Part shown: positions 34,746 to 41,672 of the stretch, one piece after another | Numbering within the stretch: the stretch's first letter is position 1 | Layout: every line of letters starts with the position of its first letter | Source: Cohnella lubricantis | Lineage (GTDB): Bacteria; Bacillota; Bacilli; Paenibacillales; Paenibacillaceae | Assembly (NCBI RefSeq): GCF_014212015.1 | Contig: NZ_JACJVN010000083.1 | Span: 1-58,117, forward strand | Length of the DNA: 58,117 nucleotides | Reading direction: 5' to 3' | Notes under the pieces: generated by a model | The model's database searches: none | The model's input: the letters and a program-made list of their open reading frames with translations, nothing else | Told to the model about the DNA's origin: nothing | Made by a program: the position numbers and the translations under genes

Positions 34746-35522
34746 ATGAGCAGCATACGGATCGTGAGCAAGTGGCGGAAAACAAAAATATTGGAGCGCT
34801 CCATGCCGTTAGCGGCCCACTTGCCGGAGACGAGGCAGATGGACGCGCACACGATGAAGCGAATGCTGGATCGGTACGGACTGGTATACGCCAAGCCGGA
34901 TCGCGGCTCGCTAGGGATCGGAGTGATTCGGATCGAGAAGAAGGGGGCGATCTATCGGATTCATGAAGCCAGCCGACAGGTGGATCGGCACAATTACTCC
35001 CAAGCCTACCAATGGATTGCGTCGCATAAGCGGCAAGGCTCTTATCTGGCGCAGCGGGGCATTCGGGTGATTCGGCATGCGGGACGCCCGGTCGACTTCC
35101 GGGTCATGGCGCAGCGCAATTCCGAAGGTGCCTGGGAGGTGAGCGGCGTGCTGGCCCGGGCTGCGCATCCGCGCAAAGCCGTGACGAACGGAAGCCAAGG
35201 CGGCAGTATTCATGAAGCGCGGGACATTCTGGCTGCGGCGCTGGGAGAACGGCAAGCGGGCCTGCTGCTGAAGCAATTCCGCAAGCTGGCGATGCTCGCG
35301 GCGGCTCGATTCGACCGGTCGAGTCCCGGCATGAACGAGCTGGGGCTCGATATTGCGGTCGATCGGCAAGGCAGAAGCTGGATTCTGGAGGTGAACACCC
35401 GCCCGGACCCGCGGCCGTTCAAGCTGCTGCGCGATCCGCGCGTATTGCGGAGAATCGTCCGCCTCGGCAAGGGTTACGGACGCGTCTACAACTTGCATAT
35501 TACGAAGGCGAGGAGGGGCTGA
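34746..35522 (+). CDS. YheC/YheD-family ATP-grasp protein
   Basis: A 258-residue ATP-grasp protein related to the Bacillus YheC/YheD spore-associated proteins. The ATP-binding half shows YAKPDRGSLGIGVIRIEK, the DFRVMAQRNSEGAWEVSGVLAR strand pair and the metal site in NELGLDIAVDRQGRSWILEVNTRPD. ATP-grasp enzymes join a carboxylate to an amine through an acyl-phosphate. It is divergent from the ligase-sbnA-sbnB operon, which makes a role in coupling diaminopropionate conceivable, but YheC/D genes are numerous in Paenibacillus and may be spore proteins. The ATG has GGGAGGG upstream. Confidence 0.85.
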   Translation: MSSIRIVSKWRKTKILERSMPLAAHLPETRQMDAHTMKRMLDRYGLVYAKPDRGSLGIGVIRIEKKGAIYRIHEASRQVDRHNYSQAYQWIASHKRQGSYLAQRGIRVIRHAGRPVDFRVMAQRNSEGAWEVSGVLARAAHPRKAVTNGSQGGSIHEARDILAAALGERQAGLLLKQFRKLAMLAAARFDRSSPGMNELGLDIAVDRQGRSWILEVNTRPDPRPFKLLRDPRVLRRIVRLGKGYGRVYNLHITKARRG

Positions 35523-35539
35523 GGAGACAGCATTTTCAA

Positions 35540-35598
35540 TTGACAATAGAAGTGAGAACGATTATCATTTACACTATATTAAATGAGAATCGTAATCA
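35540..35598 (+). promoter_or_regulatory. Promoter with two Fur boxes
   Basis: TTGACA (35540-35545), 17 bases and TATCAT (35563-35568). Two 7-1-7 Fur-like sites are present: TGAGAACGATTATCA (35553-35567), over the -10, and TGAGAATCGTAATCA (35584-35598), just behind the start point. Iron-dependent repression of the ABC ATPase gene is predicted. Confidence 0.8.
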
Positions 35599-35621
35599 CG
35601 AAGCAGCGAAGGAGTGATTCC

Positions 35622-36461
35622 ATGTCACGGTTAAGCACGAACCGATTGTCTCTGGCATACGGCAATCGCCGAATCGTTGAGGAGCTGAATATAGCGGTGC
35701 CGGACGGCAAGATTACGGCGCTTGTCGGATCCAATGGATCGGGCAAATCGACGATTCTGAAGGCGATGGCGCGCATTCTGGCGCCGGCTGGCGGCTGCGT
35801 CCATCTGGACGGCAAGGAGATTCACCGCCAATCGACGAAGGAAGTGGCGAAGCAGCTGGCCATTCTGCCGCAGAATCCATCGTCGCCGGAAGGCTTAACC
35901 GTACGGGAATTGGTCTCCTTCGGACGTTATCCGCACCAGCGCGGCTTCGGCAGCTTGAATGCCGAGGATCGCCGGATGATCGATTGGGCGCTCCAAGCGA
36001 CCGGCATGCAGGGCTTCAGCGACCGCTCCGTCGACCAGCTCTCCGGCGGCCAGCGCCAGCGGGCGTGGATCGCGATGGCACTGGCGCAGGGCACGGAGCT
36101 GCTGCTGCTTGACGAGCCGACGACTTACCTGGACATGGCGCATCAGATTGAAGTCATGATGCTGCTGGAGCAGTTGAACCGCAGCCAGAAGACGACGATT
36201 GTCATGGTCGTTCATGACCTGAATCATGCGGCGCGCTATGCGCAGCATCTTGTCGCCCTGAAGCAAGGAACGGTGCTGTATGAAGGCGAACCGACCGAAG
36301 TCATGACTTCGGAGATGCTGCGGGACGTATTCGGCATCGACGCGGACGTTATTCCGGATCCTCGAACGGGAACACCGATGTGCCTGCCGTACGGGCTGTC
36401 GGATTCGGCTCCAGGCCATACGGATGCGATTGAGGCGGAACCCGTATTCGCTGCCGTATGA
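35622..36461 (+). CDS. Siderophore-type ABC importer ATPase (FhuC/FecE-like)
   Basis: A 279-residue ATPase of the iron-siderophore/B12 importer family. Walker A is GSNGSGKS, the Q-loop [26 protein letters not shown], the signature [15 protein letters not shown], Walker [17 protein letters not shown] and the switch [11 protein letters not shown]. The ATG at 35622 has AAGGAG 7 bases upstream. Two Fur boxes lie in the promoter. No permease or binding-protein gene adjoins, so it probably energises permeases encoded elsewhere, as FhuC-type ATPases do in several Firmicutes. Confidence 0.92.
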   Translation: MSRLSTNRLSLAYGNRRIVEELNIAVPDGKITALVGSNGSGKSTILKAMARILAPAGGCVHLDGKEIHRQSTKEVAKQLAILPQNPSSPEGLTVRELVSFGRYPHQRGFGSLNAEDRRMIDWALQATGMQGFSDRSVDQLSGGQRQRAWIAMALAQGTELLLLDEPTTYLDMAHQIEVMMLLEQLNRSQKTTIVMVVHDLNHAARYAQHLVALKQGTVLYEGEPTEVMTSEMLRDVFGIDADVIPDPRTGTPMCLPYGLSDSAPGHTDAIEAEPVFAAV

Positions 36462-36492
36462 AGCTGCTGATTGTTAATCCATATATGGCTAA

Positions 36493-36535
36493 TGAACGCT
36501 CCTATCCCCGCTTGCTGCGGGGAGGAGCGTTTTTT
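36493..36535 (+). terminator. Terminator after the siderophore ATPase gene
   Basis: Arms AACGCTCC..CCCCGC and GCGGGG.GGAGCGTT followed by eight T. Confidence 0.9.
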
Positions 36536-36599
36536 TTGGTTTGCCGCCTCGCCCCCATACCTGTAAAATGAAGGTATCTTAGCGCGGGAGGATGTCCTT

Positions 36600-37565
36600 A
36601 TGAACTCGTCATCTGATATTCGAGAACAAGTCGACGCCATTACCGGCCAGATCGCGGCAGCGGTTGTCGGCAAGACGGAGGTCGTCGAACAGCTTCTGAT
36701 CGCGCTGCTGGCCTCCGGGCATATCATTCTGGAGGACGTGCCGGGCACCGGCAAGACGCTGCTGGCCAAGTCGCTGTCGAAGACGCTGCGCTGCAGCTTC
36801 AAGCGTGTCCAATTCACCGCCGATCTGCTCCCCTCCGATATAACCGGCATTCACTTCTTCAATCAACAGGAAGGCCGCTTCGAACTGCGGCAAGGCCCCG
36901 TCTTCACGAACATTCTGCTCGCGGACGAATTGAACCGAGCGACGCCGCGCACCCAATCGAGCTTGCTGGAGTGCATGGAGGAGCGGCAAGTGACGATTGA
37001 CGGCGACACGTATAAGCTGGAGTCGCCGTTCCTGGTCATCGCCACCCAGAACCCGATCGAGAACCATGGCACGTTCCCGCTGCCGGAAGCGCAGCTCGAT
37101 CGCTTCATGATGCGCGTCTCGATGGGGTATCCGACATTGGAGGAAGAGACCGAGATTCTGAGGCGCTTCTCCGTTCGCGATCCGCTTCCGACGCTGCAGC
37201 CGGTGCTCGACAGGGAACAGCTCGCGCACCTGCGAAGCCTCGTGCCGCAAGTGACGATCGAGGAGGACCTGCTGCGCTATCTGCTGTCTATCGTGGCGGC
37301 GACCCGCACGCACCCCGAGATTGGAAGCGGTGTCAGTCCGCGCGGCAGTCTGCAGCTCGTGAAGGCTGCGCAAGCGAGAGCGCTTCTGCGCGGCAGGGAC
37401 TTCATTCTGCCGGACGACATCAAGGCGCTTGCCGTTCCCGTGCTCGCCCATCGCATTCAGCTCAAGGACATGTTCGCCGCCGAACGCGGACGCTCGGAAC
37501 GACTCATCGAGAGCATCGTTCGCGAGACCCCGGTGCCGACCGAGCCGGCTCTGGAACGGAGATAA
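36600..37565 (+). CDS. MoxR-family AAA+ ATPase
   Basis: A 321-residue chaperone-like ATPase of the MoxR/RavA group. Walker A is DVPGTGKTLLAKSL, Walker B ILLADELNRATPRTQSSLLECM, sensor 1 ATQNPIENHGTFPLPEAQLDRFMM and sensor 2 GVSPRGSLQLVKAAQARAL. It is first of three tightly spaced genes with a DUF58 and a DUF4129 protein, the usual MoxR trio. Such ATPases are thought to help assemble or activate a partner protein complex. GGGAGG precedes the ATG. Confidence 0.93.
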   Translation: MNSSSDIREQVDAITGQIAAAVVGKTEVVEQLLIALLASGHIILEDVPGTGKTLLAKSLSKTLRCSFKRVQFTADLLPSDITGIHFFNQQEGRFELRQGPVFTNILLADELNRATPRTQSSLLECMEERQVTIDGDTYKLESPFLVIATQNPIENHGTFPLPEAQLDRFMMRVSMGYPTLEEETEILRRFSVRDPLPTLQPVLDREQLAHLRSLVPQVTIEEDLLRYLLSIVAATRTHPEIGSGVSPRGSLQLVKAAQARALLRGRDFILPDDIKALAVPVLAHRIQLKDMFAAERGRSERLIESIVRETPVPTEPALERR

Positions 37566-37571
37566 GGCGAG

Positions 37572-38666
37572 ATGGCCGTCGTATGGCTGTTGACGGTGTT
37601 CGCTGCGATTTATATGGCGCAGCGATGGCTATTTCGAATGTGGGGGCGGCGGGGCATCCGCTATGAGCGGTTCTTCAGCGAGCCTTACGTCTTCGCCGGC
37701 CAGCGCGTCGTTCTGGGCGAGCGGCTCGTGAACAACAAGCTGCTCCCGATGCCGTGGTTCCGGGTCGAGACGATCATGCCGGCCATGCTGCGATTCGACA
37801 ATCAGAGCGCGGAGATGGCGGTCAGCTCCGGACAGCTTCTGCAGAATCACGCGAGTCTATTCAGCTTGTCTCCCTATACGAAAGTGCTGCGGAAGCACGA
37901 AGTCACCTGCGCGCGGCGCGGGGTCTATCGGCTGTCCAGTCTGACTTGTACGTACGGCGACATGCTGGGGACGACGTCCGGCACGCTCAGCTTCACGGCC
38001 GACTGCGAGATCACCGTTCTGCCGCGGCTGAAGGAACCGGGCGATCTCCCGGTATCCGCCCGCCGGTTCGTGCAGAGCGTGATAAGCACCTATGATGCCT
38101 TCTTCGAGAACCACGAGCATGTGGCAGGCGTCCGCGACTATCGGAGCGGCGATTCGCTGAAGCAGGTGAATTGGAGCGCGACGGCGAAGACGGGGCGGCT
38201 GCTCGTGAACAAGCGGGAGACGATGACCGACAACGATCTGATCGTCGTGCTGAACGCCGAGCTGCTTGACGGCGCGGAGAATCGGCGCGTCTCGCCGGAA
38301 GACTTCGAGGAAGCGGTCAGCTACGCAGCCTCTATCATCTATTCGCTCATCAACAGCGGCGGCAAAGCCGGGCTTATCTTCAACGGCAGTGTGGCCGGCC
38401 ATGAGGAGGTTCCGCTGCGGATCGAGCCAAGGGCAGGGCGGGAGCATCTGTTCAAGCTGCTGCATCTGATGGCGGTATTCGAAGCGGAGGTTCGCCGCGA
38501 GCTCTCCTATGTGCTGGAAGAGATGGCCGCATCCGGGCTTCGGGACGCGAATCTGCTGCTCGTGTCGGCGTTCCTGACGCCGAAGCAGCAGCAGCTTGTC
38601 GAGCGTCTTCGGCAAGCGGGCAATCGCGTCGAGACGCTGCTGCTGTATCGGGAGGCGATCGCATGA
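37572..38666 (+). CDS. DUF58 domain protein
   Basis: A 364-residue protein, 6 bases after the MoxR gene. An N-terminal hydrophobic segment (VVWLLTVFAAIYMAQRWLF) anchors it to the membrane. The DUF58 signature lies at about residues 190-215: GVRDYRSGDSLKQVNWSATAKTGRLLVNKRE. The following part has a von Willebrand A-like fold (VVLNAELLD..). It is expected to be the partner of the MoxR ATPase. It overlaps the next gene by four bases (ATGA). Confidence 0.92.
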   Translation: MAVVWLLTVFAAIYMAQRWLFRMWGRRGIRYERFFSEPYVFAGQRVVLGERLVNNKLLPMPWFRVETIMPAMLRFDNQSAEMAVSSGQLLQNHASLFSLSPYTKVLRKHEVTCARRGVYRLSSLTCTYGDMLGTTSGTLSFTADCEITVLPRLKEPGDLPVSARRFVQSVISTYDAFFENHEHVAGVRDYRSGDSLKQVNWSATAKTGRLLVNKRETMTDNDLIVVLNAELLDGAENRRVSPEDFEEAVSYAASIIYSLINSGGKAGLIFNGSVAGHEEVPLRIEPRAGREHLFKLLHLMAVFEAEVRRELSYVLEEMAASGLRDANLLLVSAFLTPKQQQLVERLRQAGNRVETLLLYREAIA

Positions 38667-39994
38667 AGAGGAAGGGAAGGAAGCTGAATGTAGGGACGGC
38701 GTTCCTTCGCGCGATCGTCCAGTCGCTCGCTTGGCTGCCGATCACGCTGTGGCTGGCGCCGGCGGCGCCGGCTGCCTCGTTAGGGCAATGGCTGGCACTG
38801 GCGGCAGCGGCTTCGCTATTCGGAGCGGCGCTGACCATCGGCAGCTATCTCTGGCCGTGGGCCGTCTATGCGGCGTTGATCGCCGCAGTTGCCGGATCAG
38901 TCGCGCGGCTGGGCATAGACTGGCTGCTGCCGATGCTCTATGCCGGCGTCGCCGCTTGGCTGGCAGGCCGAAGCCTGCCGCGGGAAGCCGTCTGCATGGC
39001 AGGCGTCGGGACCAACGGCCTTGCGCTGATCGCCGCGGTATGGGTGTCCGAGCTGGCCGCCTATAGGCCGCTCTTCATCGTATCAGGCCTTATCTGGTTC
39101 ACGCTATCGGCTTACGCCATCCACGCGAAGCTGCTGAACTCCGCAGGACTTCACGATGGCATCGTCACGCGCCTCGTCTCCCGGTCGAGCCGCCGCTGCC
39201 TGATGCTGCTGCTCGCGGTCGTCATCATCGCATACCTGGCGACGAGCGACTTCCATCTGTGGCGGGCGATCGTCGAATTCATCAACGCTCATACGCCGAG
39301 GCCGAGCCCGCCGGAGTCCGAGCCGATGCAGCAAGCGCCTTCCGGCGGCTTGCCGGAAGGGCTGCTCGGGGAGCAATCGGAGAGCAGGTGGCCGAGATGG
39401 ACGGATTACCTCTTCTATGGAATCGCGGGAGCGATCGGCGCTGCGGTGCTGATTCTGCTGGTCAAGCGATATGTGCTTAACCTATCGTGGTTCCGCGCAC
39501 TGGTCTCATGGGTTCGAGCGTTGCTGCCTCGTCTCTTCGAGAGGAAGCCGCCGCCTGTTCAGGCTCCATACACCGAAGAGAAGGAGAGCTTGCTCGACAT
39601 CGGCAGGGCGCTGCGCGAAGCGCGCAGCAGATGGCTCCATCGCGCTTCGCGCAAGCCGCTCGGCCGCCGGGAGTGGGAGCAGCTCGCCGCTCGCGAGAAG
39701 GTGCGGCGTCTCTATCAAGAATCGCTGCTCACGGCCGCCGAGGCCGGCTTCAGCCGCCGCTCGTCGGATACGCCGAGCGAAGCGCTGGACGCCGCCGCAC
39801 GTTGGTACGAAGGCCATGAGGAGGAAGGAGCGGCCGCGCGCAAGTCAGCTGTCTCTCCCCGCAGCGGCTGGCTGCGGCAGAAGCGCGCGCTGCTGGCCGA
39901 CTTGTACGGCCGCGCCAGATATGGCTCGCGGGAGGCGACTCCCGCGGAGCTGGAGAAGCTTGCCGGCGAATATCCATGGGATTCGCGCAAGTAA
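38663..39994 (+). CDS. Membrane protein with DUF4129 domain
   Basis: A 443-residue protein. About five or six N-terminal membrane helices (residues 15-190) are followed by an extracytoplasmic Pro/Ser/Glu-rich loop (PRPSPPESEPMQQAPSGG), one more helix (YLFYGIAGAIGAAVLILLV) and a cytoplasmic C-terminal DUF4129 domain (REKVRRLYQESLLTAAEAGF, SEALDAAARWYE). In related loci the DUF4129 domain belongs to, or sits beside, a transglutaminase-like protein; no transglutaminase domain is seen in this protein or after it. Last gene of the operon. Confidence 0.85.
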   Translation: MKRKGRKLNVGTAFLRAIVQSLAWLPITLWLAPAAPAASLGQWLALAAAASLFGAALTIGSYLWPWAVYAALIAAVAGSVARLGIDWLLPMLYAGVAAWLAGRSLPREAVCMAGVGTNGLALIAAVWVSELAAYRPLFIVSGLIWFTLSAYAIHAKLLNSAGLHDGIVTRLVSRSSRRCLMLLLAVVIIAYLATSDFHLWRAIVEFINAHTPRPSPPESEPMQQAPSGGLPEGLLGEQSESRWPRWTDYLFYGIAGAIGAAVLILLVKRYVLNLSWFRALVSWVRALLPRLFERKPPPVQAPYTEEKESLLDIGRALREARSRWLHRASRKPLGRREWEQLAAREKVRRLYQESLLTAAEAGFSRRSSDTPSEALDAAARWYEGHEEEGAAARKSAVSPRSGWLRQKRALLADLYGRARYGSREATPAELEKLAGEYPWDSRK

Positions 39995-40054
39995 CAGGGG
40001 GCGGCAGTCCCTGCGGCACAACACCTTGTCCACCCCATCGCCCCATGACACAAC

Positions 40055-40095
40055 AAAGAAGCCGTCGTCCGGATGCTCCGGGCAACGGCTTCTTT
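40055..40095. terminator. Bidirectional terminator
   Basis: Perfect 11-bp arms AAAGAAGCCGT and ACGGCTTCTTT, with an inner CCGG pair, between the DUF4129 and NlpC/P60 genes. Confidence 0.8.
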
Positions 40096-40114
40096 GCCGA
40101 ATGAGGCCGAGAGA

Positions 40115-40585
40115 TTACTTCGCCTCTTCAACAGCTACTTCTTTGTAAGTATCGGAATCCAGAATCCGACGCGCGCCAACGTAACGCTTCGCGTAGTACG
40201 TCTCATCGAGGTCCGAGATTCGAACCCCTTTGGAAGCCGCATGCGCGAATTTGTTGTCGCCGACATAAATTCCGACATGGGAGACGCCGCTGCCGCTTGT
40301 GTTGAAGAACACAAGGTCGCCGGCTCTCAGATTGTCCTTCGCTACTTTGGTACCGAGGCCGTACTGGGATTTCGACGAATGGGGCAGCGTGACGCCGAGC
40401 TTCTTGAATACATAGGCTGTGAAGCCTGAGCAATCGAAGCCGTCTGTCGTTGTGCCGCCGTAATCATAATCGATTCCGATCAGTGGCTCTACGGTCGTAT
40501 CCAGTTTGGAATCGGCGAATGCACTGCCAACCTGGAACACCAACAATAACGCGAAGGCAAACAAGACTGCAGACAACTTACGCAA
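40115..40585 (-). CDS. Secreted NlpC/P60 cell-wall endopeptidase
   Basis: A 156-residue exported peptidase that cuts D-Glu-gamma-diaminopimelate bonds in wall peptides. A signal peptide (KLSAVLFAFALLLVFQVGSAFA) leads straight into a single NlpC/P60 domain with Cys52 in DCSGF, His103 in SHVGIYV and His115 in AHAAS. There is no SH3 or LysM domain, so binding to the wall must come from the catalytic domain. The start is a TTG with AAGGAG 9 bases upstream. A c-di-AMP riboswitch precedes it. Confidence 0.93.
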   Translation of the reverse strand: MRKLSAVLFAFALLLVFQVGSAFADSKLDTTVEPLIGIDYDYGGTTTDGFDCSGFTAYVFKKLGVTLPHSSKSQYGLGTKVAKDNLRAGDLVFFNTSGSGVSHVGIYVGDNKFAHAASKGVRISDLDETYYAKRYVGARRILDSDTYKEVAVEEAK

Positions 40586-40603
40586 AGCTGGTGACTCCTT
40601 CCA

Positions 40604-40730
40604 AAGCCTGCGAGGTTAGCTGAAGGGTTCGGTTGAAGGTTCCCTATGACCCCTGCCGCTAGGCGAGATCAATTCACCCGGTGAAAAATGGTTCCCCCGC
40701 TTCCCAGTGCCCGGGAATTCGGCAATTTTT
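40604..40730 (-). promoter_or_regulatory. Cyclic di-AMP (ydaO/yuaA) riboswitch
   Basis: Read on the minus strand, the leader carries the conserved ydaO blocks in order: GAATTCCCGGGCA, GCGGGGGAACCA, GGGTGAAT, CAACCGAACCC and TCAGCTAACCTCGCAGGC. It ends about 20 bases before the TTG start of the NlpC/P60 gene. In this class c-di-AMP binding is known to switch off wall hydrolase and osmolyte genes. There is no clear terminator after the aptamer; since AAGGAG lies right behind it, control may act on translation start. Confidence 0.92.
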
Positions 40731-40843
40731 GCACTTCGCTTTACGTATTCGGTTTTTTGGTGCGTTTTTCCTCCCATGTTAAGATTAGAATTCCTTAATG
40801 TTCCGTTAAACCGACAGAATTCATGGCGACGATAAGTCTTAAA

Positions 40844-41662
40844 TTACGCCGCCTGTTCCGGTCTCCAAAGCTCAAATTGCGAGGCCGCGGTCCATAACGT
40901 AAATAGCGAACGAACCAGCTGATACGCCTGCTGCAGCGCGATTGCGGCGAATCCGGTCCACAGCATGGAGGCTGTCGCCTGCGCAAGCGACGCTCCGATT
41001 CCGATGCCAGCAATCGACAAGGTGACGGCGATGAGCGGAAGCGCCCGACGGCAAGCGCGTCCGAGCCCGCTCAGGATGCTGTCTCCGGCTGCCGCGCTGA
41101 ACTGCATGAACTGGAAGGCCAGATGCACGGCGAAGCTCCAAACGATCCAGGCCAGAATGAGCGGGAGCAGGCTGTGTGCCCATTCTTGAAGCGATGGGAC
41201 GGAGAAGAGCTGGGACTTCGCGTGCGGCACCAGCCACACAAGGGGCAGCAGGACCAAACCATTCTCGAACCAATACAGAGCCGCCACGGGCTTCCACGCC
41301 TTGCGAATGCCGGCAATCACGCGGGTGCCGTCGGCCTCTGCCGAATGACTGAAGGAGTAGAAGAGTCCGGCGTTCAGAAGGGGCGTGAGCACCATTCGAA
41401 GCAAGAACATGCCGGCCAGCATCCACAGAATGTCATCCAGAATATCCGTCTTCATCAGGCGGAATTGCGCTTCGATCCAGAACAGCCCCGCGGCGCTGGA
41501 GTTCGGATGACCGTCGGGATAACGGGCCAGTACCGGCGTCACGACGTGATCGACGAACCGGTACAGGAAGAATCCCCACAGCAGCCGGTAGAGGAAAAGC
41601 ACGACCAACACATACTTATGTCGCCTGGTCATGTCCCATCCCTTGCCTAAGAGTTTTCTCAT
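40844..41662 (-). CDS. Uncharacterised membrane protein
   Basis: I recognise no named family. The 272-residue protein has a basic N-terminus (MRKLLGKGWDMTRRHKY) and five or six hydrophobic segments, including YVLVVLFLYRLLWGFFLY, ILWMLAGMFLLRMVLTPLL, LVLLPLVWLVPH and LLPLILAWIVWSFAVHLAFQF. The ATG at 41662 is chosen because GAGGTGG lies 6 bases upstream; a GTG at 41671 overlaps that site. It follows the M1 peptidase gene by 10 bases, so the two are one operon and the protein may be a membrane partner of the peptidase. Confidence 0.75.
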   Translation of the reverse strand: MRKLLGKGWDMTRRHKYVLVVLFLYRLLWGFFLYRFVDHVVTPVLARYPDGHPNSSAAGLFWIEAQFRLMKTDILDDILWMLAGMFLLRMVLTPLLNAGLFYSFSHSAEADGTRVIAGIRKAWKPVAALYWFENGLVLLPLVWLVPHAKSQLFSVPSLQEWAHSLLPLILAWIVWSFAVHLAFQFMQFSAAAGDSILSGLGRACRRALPLIAVTLSIAGIGIGASLAQATASMLWTGFAAIALQQAYQLVRSLFTLWTAASQFELWRPEQAA

Positions 41663-41672
41663 AATTGCCACC

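Noticed and set aside
34634..34966. 110-codon frame starting MSFIAGGLDICVGG upstream of the ATP-grasp gene
   Set aside because: It overlaps the ATP-grasp start in another frame and turns into charged, shadow-like sequence; the gene at 34746 has the better ribosome site.
31371..36461. A staphyloferrin-B-like siderophore cluster
   Set aside because: sbnA and sbnB analogues and a Fur-controlled ATPase are present, but there are no IucA/IucC-type synthetases, decarboxylase or exporter, so I do not call a siderophore cluster.
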